Assembly: GCF_027887165.1 (NCBI RefSeq)
Contig: NC_077229.1
Coordinates: 373,193,573-373,257,572 of the forward strand
Direction: 5' to 3'
DNA length: 64,000 nt
Origin: Monodelphis domestica
Lineage: Eukaryota; Chordata; Mammalia; Didelphimorphia; Didelphidae
Shown here: positions 21,908-32,679 of the stretch, piece after piece
How positions within the stretch are numbered: the stretch's first letter is position 1
Layout of the letters: the number at the start of each line of letters is the position of its first letter
Notes under the pieces: generated by a model
The model's input: only the letters and a program-made list of their open reading frames with translations
Database searches by the model: none
What the model was told of the DNA's origin: nothing
Made by a program: the position numbers and the translations under genes

Positions 21908-22050
21908 GGAAATTCGAGAAAGAGACAAAGGCTCCCGTTGGACCGAGCGAGTTTTAAGAGAGTTGGATTAAAACATTCAAACAAAAAAACCCAAAAAGCA
22001 ACCGCCCACCCGAGAAAGGTGAGAAAGAAGAGAAGGGGAGGAAGGAAGAG

Positions 22051-22080
22051 ATGGCAGCGTGTAAGCAACCCGAACCCTGA
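22051..22080 (+). CDS. Upstream ORF 2 (9 residues)
   Basis: ATG at 22051 in the context GAGATGG (purine at -3, G at +4), hence a good initiation context. It stops with TGA at 22078. Confidence 0.4.
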   Translation: MAACKQPEP

Positions 22081-22119
22081 AAAAGTCTCTGTTCTGATTG
22101 ACTGGGGATCTTGACACAC

Positions 22120-22149
22120 ATGGTTGACCCAGACCTTTTGCTTTGCTGA
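22120..22149 (+). CDS. Upstream ORF 3 (9 residues)
   Basis: ATG at 22120 in the context ACACATGG (A at -3, G at +4), stopping at TGA 22147, 53 nt before the main ATG. Confidence 0.4.
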   Translation: MVDPDLLLC

Positions 22150-22202
22150 CTTCCGCAAGTTGGAAGTTGAACTCTCCGCAAGTTGGACTCAACAGTGAAA
22201 CA

Positions 22203-22223
22203 ATGGATAACTTTTTGAGTGAG
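22203..22223 (+). CDS. MYO10: First coding exon, probably myosin X (MYO10), partial
   Basis: Seven codons encode MDNFLSE. The ATG context (ACAATGG: A at -3, G at +4) is strong, and an in-frame stop lies upstream at 22125. The exon ends in phase 0 at GAG followed by GTGAGT. Human myosin X begins MDNFFTE, from memory, and its first coding exon is equally short, ahead of a very long intron; the two differences here (F to L, T to S) are conservative. Myosin X is an actin motor that carries cargo to filopodial tips and has PH, MyTH4 and FERM domains. None of that can be seen here because the rest of the protein lies outside the window. Read through the donor, the frame would stop within about 28 codons. 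Another gene with a similar short start cannot be excluded. Confidence 0.5.
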
Positions 22224-22440
22224 GTGAGTACATACAGTTCTAGGGGTACACCGGCAGCATTGGGAGGGGAGACCGGGGAGAGCTCGATTTCATCGCGCGA
22301 TCCATAGCCCTTTTCCCCTTCTCTCCACCCCGGCCCCAGTTCCTCTCTGGGCAGCTTTTGTTAAGAGCCCGGAGCTAAAGGGGTCGCGGGGCTCCCGACT
22401 TAAGTCTGGTTTCCACTAGTCAAAGTTGGGGCGTCGGGCC

Positions 22441-23600
22441 GGGCAGGATCGCATTTTTCTGGGATCAGTTGTTGGGATGAGTGAGTAATTCTTTCCATCA
22501 CCCGCTTGAAATACATTATTGCAGTTTCTTTTTAGCCTGAGAGGGAGAAATTTACACACACACACAAAAAAAGTTATATGAAATTAATTCCCCCGGGAGG
22601 AGGCTCTGGCTGAGTAAATGCTGGCAGCTTTTGCATTGTCTCCTCTTCCCACTTTTCTCCAGGATGTACCGAAGGTGAGTTTCCTTTTGTGTGTAGGCTG
22701 TTTGCTCATGATTGTGTCAGAGGCTGTATGTAAGCTCTTAGGTGAGTCAAAGGGCTTGGGGGCCACTGAACATAATTGTGAGCTAAGAGCCTAGAGAAAG
22801 CAGTTAGATATGTAGGATCACCCTTCTGCAGAAAGTCCACCAAAATGTGGAACAAGGACATGGCCAAATGCTTGATTTCTCATAGAAAGGCTCTGGTATT
22901 TCCTTTGAAAAACTTGTTGGCTTCCTGTTAGGGGGTTCACTGGTTACTGCAGGGGTCCAAATACTTCTAAGGCAGGCCAGAGTAATAAAATAAATAGGGA
23001 TAAGGATTTAATTTACTCTTTTTCTCACTCCCTGCCAGAGATTTTGGTATTTTGGATTTGTTGCCCACCAAATGTTTCTGTTTTAAGGTTTGGAGCAATT
23101 ACAGACCATATCAAAAGATCATTTCTTTTAAACTGACAATTTTGTTGAAGGTCGTGAGTGTTTTGCTGAAAAAAATTCATTTTTGAGAATTGCAAAGATG
23201 AGAAACATGTTTTAAAAGACCCTCTTAGTAATAATTAAACAAGCTTTTTTTTTTCCTTGAAGCCAGGCAACACAATTTTTTAAACTACAAAATTTTTTGA
23301 ATAACCATTTGCTCTTATTGAAAGGATTTAGCTTAACTTCTATAATAGACTTATTCCTCTAGTTTGATTCAATTCATTTATCTTGCCCAGATTTTAGGTT
23401 TGAAATGACCCAGAGTTAAACATGACACATGAGTTTAATGTGGTTTCCCTTTAACTGCAAGGGAGAGTTTATGAAACTTGGGCAGTTCCACCAGATTCTG
23501 GTCTAGTCACTGAAATGACTTTGCAATGAAGTTTGTGCTTCATGTAGCTAAATTGGATATGAGTTATATCTTCAAACCATTCTGTTTTCAGGCTGTATAT
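22441..23600. other. Intronic, no repeat recognised
   Basis: Flank of the CpG island. A (CA)5 run lies near 22556. The sequence is otherwise unique and AT-rich, and may hold intronic regulatory DNA. No specific site is called. Confidence 0.4.
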
Positions 23601-23604
23601 TTGT

Positions 23605-23856
23605 TTTTTTTAAACCCCTATCTTCCGTCCTAGAATCCATACTATGTTTATTTATTTGAATCCTTACCTTCCTCCTTAGAATCAATACTATGTATCAGTT
23701 CCAAGGCAGAAGAGTGGTAAGGGCTAGGCAATGGGGATTAAGTGACTTGTCCAGGGTCACACAGCTGGGAAGTGTCTGAGGCCAGATTTTAAACCCAAAA
23801 CCTCAGTCTCTAGGCCTGACTCTCCATCCACTGAGTTACCCAGCTGCCCCCTCAGG
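23605..23856 (-). mobile_element. Family A SINE with duplicated tail
   Basis: A tail fragment (TTTAAACCCCTATCTTCCG...ATCCATACTATG, 23605-23648) is followed by a second tail plus a complete body (23650-23852, ending GAGTTACCCAGCTGCCCCC). Either two insertions abut or the tail was duplicated. Confidence 0.85.
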
Positions 23857-24414
23857 CTATATATTTATCCTATTTGTGGAAAACAGCATTTTTAATGACC
23901 AGAGGACAAATGGAATTAAGTATAGGTGCCTTGAGAAGCAAAATGAAGTTAACTCAAAATACAAATTTTCCTCTTTCTCTTTTGAGTGAAGTTACTAGAT
24001 TAATGTTTTTCCAGATTCATAGCATTTATTTCCCTTCCCACAGTAAAACAAAACAAAATAAGAAAGAAAGAAAATCAGAGGGTCTTTTTATTGTTGTTCT
24101 GTCAAGAATTCTAGTTTGTCTTAATAATACAGGTTTAGTATGGTTCATTTGCTTTAATCTATAAATAAGTTAATGTTCTGCCCCTAGTGCATTTAGGAGA
24201 GAATGGCAGGATAACCTGCTGGAAATGAGTGGTTACTGACCTCTTGTAGGGTATTCTAGCTAGAAGGATTCCTTTAACTTCATTCTAAATGAAAACATAA
24301 TGAAAAATTAACAGCACTTTCTTTCACTTTAAACAGCAGAATGATACACTAAAACAATCCATTGAGAGTCACATTTTTTTTCATATGCCCTCATCCTTAA
24401 GCACAGTGCCTTTA

Positions 24415-24685
24415 GCAAGATGGCCCCAGTGGATGGAGAGGCTAGACTTGAAGTCAGGAAGACTAGAATTCAAATTCCACCTCTGATACTGATTAATTGT
24501 GTGATAAGCTAAAGTCTAGTCCTTTACTTTGTCTGGACCTTGGGTCTCTCACTTGTTAATAGGCACAGTACCACCAGTGGCACTCACTGGGTCCTTGTAA
24601 AGGCTCAAATGAGATAATGTATGTAAAGAACTTCACAGTCTTTCCAAGTGCTAGATAAATGTTGGGGAGAGTTGTTATCACAGCA
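24415..24685 (+). mobile_element. MIR copy, near full length
   Basis: CCCAGTGGATGGAGAGGC, AAGTCAGGAAGACTAGAATTC, CTTTGTCTGGACCTTGGG, CAAATGAGATAATGTATGTAAAG. Confidence 0.75.
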
Positions 24686-24699
24686 GCTCACATATGGAA

Positions 24700-24920
24700 T
24701 AAAGTTTCATCTTAATAAATGATAGCATTTCTAAAATGCTTTATGTCTTTATCATGTCAATCATTTCATCCCTTCCTCATAAGGTAGCAGTGAGGGAAAT
24801 ACTATAAATATTATCATCATTTGACAGGTGAGGAAACTGAGGAGTTCCAGAGACAGGCAAAGGAACTGTCCACACAAGGCAGGATTTGAACCCCTATTCT
24901 GCCTTTTCTACCACAAATGG
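24700..24920 (-). mobile_element. MIR copy
   Basis: AAAATGCTTTATGTCTTTATC, GACAGGTGAGGAAACTGAGG and GGCAGGATTTGAACCCC, minus strand, back to back with the preceding plus-strand MIR. Confidence 0.75.
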
Positions 24921-24954
24921 CCATCTTCTCTTTTATTTTTAGTTACTTATTTTT

Positions 24955-25200
24955 TTTCCCTTTGAATAAGTTTATTTAGTCAATTTAGAACATTATTCCT
25001 TGGTTACAATAATCACTTTATTTCCCTCCTTCCCCTCCACCCACTCTTCAGTTTCATTGGGTATTACTCGTGTATTACTCGTGTCCTTGATCAGAACCTA
25101 TTTCCATGTTGTTGTTTGCACTAGGATGTTCATTTAGAGTCCACATCCCCAACCGTATCCCTTCAACCCATGTATTCAAGCAGTCCAAATTCTCTTTTAG
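24955..25200 (-). mobile_element. L1 3' end, short
   Basis: AATAAGTTTATTTAGTCAATTTAG, GAACATTATTCCTTGGTTAC, CAGAACCTATTTCCATGTTG and GAGTCCACATCCCCAACC. Confidence 0.75.
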
Positions 25201-25229
25201 AGCTGAAAGGGAACTTGCAGATTGTTGAA

Positions 25230-25465
25230 TGCTACAGGGTCTAGTGCAAAGCACTTGGGATTGGGAGTCAGGAGAAAGCCAAGTTCAGTAACTGTGTTCT
25301 TGGGAGAGTCACACACCTCTCTGGCCCTATTTCTTCATGAGTAAAATCTTGAAGGTAGTAGAACTTTCCAAACAAGGTTCCAGTGAGGAGATAATGTCTG
25401 CAGTGCTTTACAAACCTAAAAGTGCTATGTATGTAAATATCAGCCATCATTATCCTGTTGGACTC
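25230..25465 (+). mobile_element. MIR copy
   Basis: AGTGCAAAGCACTTGGGATT, GGGAGTCAGGAGAAAGCC, CCCTATTTCTTCATGAGTAA, GCTTTACAAACCTAAAAGTGC. Confidence 0.7.
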
Positions 25466-25689
25466 TTACGTTTTTACTGGAAACTGGACCAGAAAGTTAT
25501 ACGTGATTTGGTTACGGTCTCATAAATAGTTGACAAAGTTCTCTTCTCTCAACAATCTTGTGAAGATATTAAGAAGTGTACAATGCGCCTTTTATTGAGT
25601 AAATAAATAAATTGAATATATGAATAACCACTAAATAATAGACCTGGAATGATGCTAGCCATGGAACCTGTGATCAAGGATGGAGTTGC

Positions 25690-25865
25690 AAACGTTTCTA
25701 TCCTTTATCACAAACCACAAGCTAGAAAGGATTTTGCACCCTTCATTTTACAGGAGAAGAAATTGGGACCCAGAGAGATTAAGTGACATATGCATGGTTT
25801 CAGAGCTAATGGGCAAAGGTGTATCTACAGCCAGGTCACCTTAATCTCCAGTCTCTTTTGCATGA
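25690..25865 (-). mobile_element. MIR fragment
   Basis: TTTTACAGGAGAAGAAATTGG, CCAGAGAGATTAAGTGAC, CAGAGCTAATGGGCAAAGG. Confidence 0.65.
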
Positions 25866-27170
25866 GTAACTGTGGCTTTCCTGTCTTCCCCAAACCTTTA
25901 ATGTGTTTGAGGCTTTCACACTCTCCATGTGATTAATCTTGCAACTTGGCCCTTATTTTATATCCAGAGTTCCACCCATAAGAATAACTGGTTTCCTTTT
26001 CTGCTTAGAGTGGCAGACATACAAGGCTTGTGTCAAGGAGTTCAAGCATGATAAATTAGAAATGTAGTAGATGATCAGAGGACTCTTAGCAAATGCCCTT
26101 GTTTTGAGAATTTATTTTATTATTTAATATTATATAATAATTAATAATAATTTAATATTATTTAATATATATTAAGTTATAATTTAATAGAATATTCTTT
26201 CTATGAAATGTAATGAGAATAGGAAAGATTTGTAATAAATATTCTATTTCTTTGGAAGCAGGAAAAAAGGGATTTCAGTATAGTATTTCTAGGTAAGGCT
26301 CCGTTTTTAAAAAGAACATTGCTAAGACTTTTTGTGGTGGCCTTCTTGTAGGGGACCTTCTCTCAGGCAGCCTCTCTCTAGGTAAATTACAGGATAATGA
26401 CTTGATGAATGATAGTCAACTTGAAGCTAGTGTTGAAAGATGCTAAAATTTCTGTTTGCATTTATTACCTTTATAAGTGCCTTGATAACAAGAAAATGGA
26501 AACTAATTGTGACTAGCATATGTTTTGTTATGTATTAGAGGATACACATTAAGCAATTGCCTAATTGCATTAATTTCTGGGTGCGTTACAGGCCGTGAAT
26601 TCTTGTCTATACTTGCCTGGTTTAAATAAGACCCAGAATCTTATCACTGACTGGCAACAACTTGTGCCAGTCATCTGACAGCTATTGACTTCCAAATGTA
26701 CTTCAGGATTGGAAAAAACCTAAGCGGGTAAAACTCCCCCATCAAGTTTTAGTTTAGTCACTACTATCATTAGGTTTTTTATAGCCAAACTATAATACAT
26801 TCTGTCTGTATTTCTTGGGAACCTGTTTTTTTTTTTTTTAGCCTTTCAGGTAAGTTGTTAAAACTTTGCTTCTGACAGAAACTTAAATTTAGAGCCCCTA
26901 AGTAATTAAAAAAAAGGTCAAACATCACCCATCCTCCCAAGTACCTAAAATTTTAAAATAGCAGCAAATTATATTTTTTTGGGGGGAGTGTTAAAATTAA
27001 GTTGGAAAAAAAACATAATAAACTAAGCTCTAGACTTTGAGTTGACATAAAATTTACCTAAAAATTAAACAAAAAATGTAGCTAACTTAAATATCATTTG
27101 ATTGTTCAATTTTCTTCTATGAAGGTATTTAGAGAGAATGCTTTGTATTATTCAAGTCATAGATACATAT
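25866..27170. other. Intronic, largely unique
   Basis: Contains an AT-only stretch at 26110-26195 and otherwise no recognised repeat. It is one of the longer repeat-free intervals of the window, so 26,450-26,760 is a reasonable place to test for cross-species conservation. Confidence 0.4.
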
Positions 27171-27282
27171 CTATCTTTCTATCTACCTGAATAGATAGAT
27201 ATATGTACGTCTGAAGTGTTAGGCTGGCCCAAAGCCAGATTAAAATATAATTGGGTAATATTTAACAAAATAAAAATATAAT

Positions 27283-27530
27283 TGTTGTTGTTTAGTCGTG
27301 TCTGTCTCTTAAGCACCCTGTGGACCATACCACACCAGTACTGTCCATAGAATTTTCTTGGTGAAAGCACTGGAGTGGTCTGTCATTTCCTTCTCCAGAT
27401 CATTCTACAGATGAGGAAACTGAGTCAAACAGGTTACACAGCTAGTAAGTTCATGAGGCTGGATTTGAACTCAGGTCTTCCTATTTCTTGGCCTAGCTCT
27501 CTATTTACGGATCCATCTAACTGCCTCTAA
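27283..27530 (-). mobile_element. Family B SINE, full length
   Basis: TTGTTGTTTAGTCGTGTCTG, AATTTTCTTGGTGAAAG, CATTTCCTTCTCCAGATCA, ACAGATGAGGAAACTGAG, CTGGATTTGAACTCAGG, ATCCATCTAACTGCC. Confidence 0.9.
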
Positions 27531-27539
27531 AAAGGGATT

Positions 27540-27692
27540 TTATTGTTGTTCATTCATGCCTGTCTGTTCTATATGAGGTTTTCCTGGCAGAGATACTGTA
27601 GTGGTTTGCTATTTCCTTCTCCATTGGGTTAAGGCAAACAGAGGTTAAGTGACTTGTCCAGGCCCACTTAGCTGCCAAAAAAAAAATCACAC
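27540..27692 (-). mobile_element. Second family B SINE, shortened
   Basis: TTGTTGTTCATTCATGCCTG, GAGGTTTTCCTGGCAGAGAT, TTTCCTTCTCCATTGGG, GGTTAAGTGACTTGTCC. It follows the previous copy in the same orientation within 10 bp. Confidence 0.8.
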
Positions 27693-28534
27693 AACATAAT
27701 GTGTGGTTCAATAATCTACCAATAAGGATCATTTCTGTTTGAGTTTGACACCACTGATATACATAAAGACTGTTAAGGTTTTAGAATATAAAATTCTAAT
27801 GCAAAAAGCTGTGAATACTTATTTGTTAGAGAGTGTGGTTCTCCAGCTGTTTTTATCATTTACCATTTTTTAGGATTAAAAACAGTCTTTGTAAACACAA
27901 CACGATTTGAAGAGAGGTGATTGACTCTGGATTGTATTCCTGTTTTGTGTTGTTTACAATGATATCTCACACTGGAGATTTTTTTCTCTAACATTTGGTT
28001 TCCTCCAGTGTAGACACATTTTTATAGCATCTTTGGGGGGGGGGGTGTACATGTGACATATTAACATAGTTTTTTTTCCCTTTAGAGAATAAAAATTTCG
28101 AAGCCTTTGTTTTGTTGTTTTCCAAGATTGTGGCCTCCAATTACCTAAGAAAGAAAAAATGTAGGAAAGTCATTTTTTCTATGCCTTGGGGCAATTCTGT
28201 TGACAGCTATCTGCAGAAAACAACATGGGGTCATCCCTGGAAGACCTTGTGAGTAAAGGGCGCTCTGTGTCCATTTGTTCTTTGCCCACAGTATGGTGCT
28301 TTACTTTTTTTTCTTTATACCAGAAGAGGACCTCTCTTATCAAATTCCCTCTCTTGACCCTCTTACTCAGCTTACTTCCCTCTAGCGAATAATCAGATAC
28401 TGTCTGATGTTGACAGGACCATTGTGTCCCTACATCTTGGCTATTTAACTTGGGTGGTGTGGATGGAGTGGTTAGCTTTTCTTTTAAAGCCTGAAGGATT
28501 TCTAAACACAATGATCTTTAAGAATTGGGATTTT
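27693..28534. other. Intronic, no gene
   Basis: Holds a G11 run near 28033. The 110-residue minus-strand frame here has no recognisable domain. Confidence 0.4.
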
Positions 28535-28730
28535 GGGGGGCAGTTGGGTAGCTCAGTGGATAGAGAGCCAGGCCTAGAGATGGGCGTCCTGGGTTCAAAT
28601 ATGGCCTCAGACACTTCCTAGTGTGACCCTGGGCAAGTCACTTAACCCCCATTGCCTAGCCCTTACCACTCTTCTGCCTTGGAACCAATACACAGTATTG
28701 ACTCCAAGAAGTAAGGTAAGGGTTTAAAAA
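28535..28730 (+). mobile_element. Family A SINE, nearly intact
   Basis: GGGGGGCAGTTGGGTAGCTC through CTTCCTAGTGTGACCCTGGG to AAGGTAAGGGTTT. The stem-loop is at 28678-28708. Confidence 0.9.
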
Positions 28731-28739
28731 AAATCTAAA

Positions 28740-28785
28740 TTGTCTCCGACACTCTATCCACTGCACCACCTCGCTGCCCCCCTTT
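28740..28785 (-). mobile_element. SINE 5'-end scrap
   Basis: GACACTCTATCCACTGCACCACCTCGCTGCCCCC is the 5' end of a minus-strand CORE-SINE. Confidence 0.65.
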
Positions 28786-29006
28786 TTAAGATTTTCTTTG
28801 CCTAATTGCCAAATATAGTGGTCTTTCCCCAACCTGGTAGTGGGTAGGAAGAGGTATTTGCTCCATAGGGAAAGTTTGAAAATGGTGCTCCCTGTACAGT
28901 TAGTGTGTACAGGAACCTTAGAGTCTTCTCCGCAACTCCTACAACTTGCCTCCTCTGGCTTCCGTGGTAGTACACTTTTCTGGGAGGTCTACCCTCTTTT
29001 TTATTT

Positions 29007-29131
29007 TCATTTTTTTTTAGATTGAGGGAATTTTTATTTTTTTATTTTTATTTTTTTGGAGGACTTTAAAGAGCTTTTATTTTATTTTTATTTTATTTTA
29101 AAAATTATTTTATTTTATTTTACTTTTTTGG
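29007..29131. repeat. T-rich (TTTTA)n tract
   Basis: A degenerate TTTTATTTTA array, possibly an L1 tail remnant. Confidence 0.7.
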
Positions 29132-29144
29132 TTACAATACTCAC

Positions 29145-29365
29145 TCTACCCTCTTTTTTAAAAGACTTACCACTCTTCTGTCTTAGAACCAATAGTATTC
29201 TATCTTGGAATCCGTATTCTTTGATTGGTTCTAAGGTGGAAGAGTGGGAAGGGCTGGGCGGTGGGGGTTAAGTGCTTTGCCCAGGGGCACACAGCCAGGA
29301 AGTGGAGGGTCACATTGGAACTGAAGCCTGGTTCTCTTTCCCCTGCACCATCTAGCTGCTCCTAT
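29145..29365 (-). mobile_element. Family A SINE, degenerate
   Basis: ACCACTCTTCTGTCTTAGAACC, TGGAATCCGTATTCTTTG / TTGGTTCTAAGG, GGCACACAGCCAGGAAGTGG, CATCTAGCTGCTCC. Confidence 0.75.
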
Positions 29366-29554
29366 TTCTACCCTTTTTAAAGGGGTTTTGTTTTAAAAAC
29401 AAAACAATTTCCCTTTCCTTTCTCATTCTGCTGTGGTTTTTTTCCCCCTTCTTGGCTCTACATGTAGCTTTCCTTCAGGTTTTGGGTAGATTTTCTAAAA
29501 CTCAATTGGGATTGGTTATGTTTTCTCTATTCATTCTCTCATGGCAATCGTTCA

Positions 29555-29650
29555 TCAGTCAATAGAATTAAATCTACTAAGCACCAGACCCCCAGCGAGG
29601 CCCTGAGAAATGGTCTACAAAAGTAAGAGATAGTCCCTGTTCTCAGATGT
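29555..29650 (+). mobile_element. Ancient mammalian repeat, 5' segment
   Basis: AATCTACTAAGCACCAGACC and AGATAGTCCCTGTTCTCAG match a common old repeat (...ctaagcactggggatacaaag...ccctgccctcaagg...). Other pieces lie at 38940, 41640 and 63001. Confidence 0.5.
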
Positions 29651-29679
29651 AGAAAACAGCATAAACAGATAAGTCTGTA

Positions 29680-30245
29680 TGATAGTTGGAGAATGGGAAA
29701 ACCCTAGCACTTTCCTTGACTCATCCCTCTCTGCTGACTCCCAAATCTATCTTCCCAACTCCAGCTTCCCTCCGGAGCTGTAGACTTGCATTTCTTCCCG
29801 GATATCCCAATAGCACCCCAAGTGAACCCACTCTTCTTCCTGACTTTTATCTGTTTGATTATGGGGCACCATTCTTCCCAGTCCCAGGCTAGAACCCTCC
29901 TTCATTTTTGACATTTCCCTTTCCCTTCACATCCAATCAGGGACTGTATCCTGTTGATTTCATCTTGGCAAGTTCTCTCCTACCCTTCCCTTTTTTGCTA
30001 TTCTCTTCCAATCACTTCTGATTCTCAGACTGCAATTATTCTATCCCCTCTTAGACTGTTGCAGTAACCTCCTAGCTTGTTTTCCCTAAGGTCTCTCCTC
30101 TCCAATCCACCCTGTATCCTTCTGCCAAATTTATTTCCTGAAATAAGAGTTCTGATCAGTTTGCTTCCCATTGCCAGAATGAGAAAGGCCAGCTTTCTTT
30201 AGGTTGCTTGTGGTCCTGCCTTTCCCTTCATGCTTACCTTAGGAT
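29680..30245 (+). mobile_element. L2 LINE fragment
   Basis: CTCTCTGCTGACTCCCAAAT, CTCTTAGACTGTTGCAGTAACC and CCACCCTGTATCCTTCTGCC are L2 words in the right order over more than 500 bp. Confidence 0.75.
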
Positions 30246-30254
30246 CAAGCATCA

Positions 30255-30438
30255 TCCATGGAATGCTGGAAGGGACCCCAACGCCATCTAGTACAACTCC
30301 CTAATGTTATAGAGCGGAAAATAAGGCCTAGGGAAGCGGAGCGAGTTGTCCAAGTTCACGTAGGTGGTAAGTGTCGGAGACAATTTAAATGAAGTCCTCT
30401 TATTTTAGAGCCAATACTCTTCATTTCACCATAAGCTG
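30255..30438 (-). mobile_element. MIR fragment inside L2
   Basis: GGGACCCCAACGCCATCTAG, GGAAAATAAGGCCTAGGG, GAGTTGTCCAAGTTCACG. Confidence 0.65.
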
Positions 30439-30439
30439 C

Positions 30440-30680
30440 CTCCTTGTGCAGTGGTTCCAGCTCACTTTCCAACTCTGTCATCAAATTTCTCTCTTTCCTG
30501 TATTCTGTGCTCCAACTCAAGGGAGCTTTTTGGAATTTCTGGAACTAGCCCCTCCTGTGTTTTTTTCTCCCTCCATCCTCTCTTTACCTCTCCCCTTTTT
30601 GAAATTCTCCCTTTCAAGACCCAATTTGGATACCACTCCTGGCTCTAGACACGGTTGTGAAAATTACACTGAAGTTTGAG
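30440..30680 (+). mobile_element. L2 fragment, continuation
   Basis: CTCTGTCATCAAATTTCTCTC and CCCTTTCAAGACCCAATTTGG, consistent with the L2 broken by the preceding MIR. Confidence 0.55.
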
Positions 30681-31029
30681 TTTGTACTGTAACCCTTTCC
30701 ACTCACCCTTTATGTGCATTTTAAACAAGAATGTGAGAAGCTATTTCCTTTATCTTCCCTATTCTTCCCCCACCCCTCCAGTTGCATCCCCAGGTGGTAG
30801 GGAGTCTAACTTATCTACCTCTAGCCCCTCTCTGAGGACCACTTCCTTTGTTTCCCCCAAGACAAGTGGCCTTTCTTTTTCTTTTCTTTCCTGTTTGTTA
30901 TAGGAATTGGTGAATGCCTTTTCCCAGTTTACTCCTGTACTTACATTCCCCCACTTAATCTTCCTCTTGACCTTTTTCTCTCTACCATCTTAAGGCAAAC
31001 TTTTTAGAAGGGTCTTAGCATTTTAGTGA
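30681..31029. other. Intronic, no gene
   Basis: Pyrimidine-rich; no named repeat. Confidence 0.35.
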
Positions 31030-31080
31030 GGCAGCTGGTGGCCCATTGGAGAGAGTGTTGGGCCTGGAGTTGGAAGTCCT
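31030..31080 (+). mobile_element. Family A SINE 5' scrap
   Basis: GGCAGCTGGTGGCCCATTGG...TTGGGCCTGGAGTTGGAAG, then the copy ends. Confidence 0.65.
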
Positions 31081-31530
31081 TAGCCATCATGAACACTGGG
31101 CTTCTCAGGGTACAGTCTAAATATTTTATTAGTATTTTTGGCTGCCATGTCTTACTGTTGAGGGTTATTGCTGCTCCCTAATTATCTAATTACAACTCCT
31201 CCGTCGTGTTTTTATGAAAGTCACTTTTGAACTCATGTAGACTTTGAAATTTAATCTGAGGTTAGATATTATTAGATGAAACCTTTGGTGGTTGCTTATA
31301 TAGACCGCCATTATCTGACATTGTTATTAACAAAAGTTTATCAAGAATTAGCTCAAAGCTGCTCTACAGTCTGAGAAATGTTGTGGGTGTCCGGAAACTT
31401 TTTCCTCATCCCTAGATATTGTATCGTATAAAGATACTCCTCTTAATAAGAAGTTTGTTGAATACATGAAGCAAAACAAAACATGGTTATAAATTTTCAT
31501 TTATATATGCATATAAATGTTAAAATATAC
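31081..31530. other. Intronic unique sequence
   Basis: No repeat recognised. It includes the homeodomain-type core TAATTATCTAATTAC near 31178. It is a candidate for non-coding conservation, but nothing in a single sequence can prove that. Confidence 0.35.
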
Positions 31531-31534
31531 TTTT

Positions 31535-31700
31535 CATTTCATTAACTTATTTCCCAATTACACATAAAATGTTAAAAGTTCATTAAAATTTTTTTTTATT
31601 TCAAATTCTCTCCTTCTCTCCCCTCCCCTCTTCCACCCTTTGAAGAGACAAGCAATATAATATCAATGGTACATATGTGAGTTTCTATAAGTGATTTTAG
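31535..31700 (-). mobile_element. L1 3' end, alternative subtype
   Basis: TTCCCAATTACACATAAAATG and CCACCCTTTGAAGAGACAAGC, minus strand. Confidence 0.65.
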
Positions 31701-31734
31701 GCCCAAGTCAAAAGGAACCTTTTTGGTCTCTACT

Positions 31735-31885
31735 TAGAGAATTTTACTGTACCTGTTGTTTCCCTTCAGTTCAATGGAAGCTCCTTAAACACAGGAATGG
31801 TTTCCATTTTATTTTTTTTAACTTCCATCTTTAAGCACACTGTCTTGTATTCAGTAGTAAATGCTTATTGAATTGTATTTCCATA
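31735..31885 (+). mobile_element. L2 3' terminus
   Basis: AATGGAAGCTCCTTAAACACAGG and CAGTAGTAAATGCTTATTGAATTG. Confidence 0.7.
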
Positions 31886-31916
31886 CCGACATACTGAAGA
31901 ATCTGTGATTTCACCA

Positions 31917-32173
31917 AATAGCCTTTTCTTTTTTTTTTTTTAAGAAAAAAAATTCTTTTTTTTTAAACCCTTACCTTCCATCTTGGAGTCAATACTGTGT
32001 ATTGGCTCCAAGGCAGAAGAGCAGTAAGGGCTAGGCAATGGGGGTCAAGTGACTTGCCCAGGGTCACACAGCTTGGAAGTGTCTGAGGTCAGATTTGAAC
32101 CTAGGACCTCCCGTCTCTAGGCCTGATTCTCAATCCATTGAGCTATCCAGCTGCCCCTTCAATAGCCTTTTCT
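31917..32173 (-). mobile_element. Family A SINE with 13-bp TSD
   Basis: A full, well-preserved minus-strand copy. Flanks repeat AATAGCCTTTTCT at 31917-31929 and 32161-32173. The stem-loop at 31982-32012 is intact. Confidence 0.92.
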
Positions 32174-32189
32174 GAAAATTGCAACTCTA

Positions 32190-32335
32190 ATATAATTTTG
32201 TAGATTAAGTCCTAGGAAACCGCCTAAGGAAATACCTAACGGTTAAGAGACCTGCCAAGGGTAATTCAGGTGTCAGAGCCTTGTTTGAACGTCCTTCTGC
32301 ACTCAAAGCCCAACGCTGCTTTCTTTAACAGGTAT
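32190..32335 (-). mobile_element. MIR fragment
   Basis: GACCTGCCAAGGGTAATTCAGG and TTTGAACGTCCTTCTGCACTC. Confidence 0.55.
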
Positions 32336-32339
32336 TTCT

Positions 32340-32675
32340 ACAGTGAAGACTGAACAGTCGTCCTTTTATACTATCATGTTTATGGTTTTGCTTCATGAAA
32401 TAAGGGGTGTGATTATCATCTGCTGAAAATGTGATCCATCACATCTGTTATGTGGCCCAGTGTTGGGGCACATATTATCTATTTAAAAGAAACTAGAGCT
32501 CAGGAGAAACTGCACTGAGCAATTTAAAATAAGTTGTCTCTGGGGTGATCCGAGTCTGCCATTAATATATCTCTAAGCTCAGAAGAAATGAGATTTCTCA
32601 TTCTGGTACAGGTGTAAGTGGAGGTTTTATAGTTTTATGGGCTCTTGAAAGAAGTCAGTTATCAAGTACTTTAAA
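32340..32675. other. Intronic, no gene
   Basis: Unique sequence. Confidence 0.35.
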
Positions 32676-32679
32676 AAAT

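Larger units (their letters stand above)
21490..22223 (+). other. Probable first exon, mostly 5' UTR
   Basis: The exon end at 22223 is set by the splice donor. The start is uncertain; it is placed just downstream of the GC-box cluster at 21470. The leader would be up to about 710 nt, unusually long, and contains a (GA)n(GT)n microsatellite and three short upstream ORFs. An in-frame TGA at 22125-22127 precedes the main ATG, so the coding frame cannot extend upstream. A 13-bp phrase, TCCGCAAGTTGGA, is repeated at 22152 and 22175. Confidence 0.55.
20855..22440 (+). promoter_or_regulatory. CpG island promoter
   Basis: GC content and CpG density rise sharply from about 20860 and fall after about 22440, in contrast to the AT-rich surroundings. 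GC boxes (GGGGCGGGG) occur near 21252 and at 21470-21478, and an inverted CCAAT box (ATTGG) at 21437. No TATA box is apparent near the likely start, as expected of a broad CpG promoter. The many overlapping frames here (Pro-rich and Gly-rich) are compositional. Confidence 0.85.
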
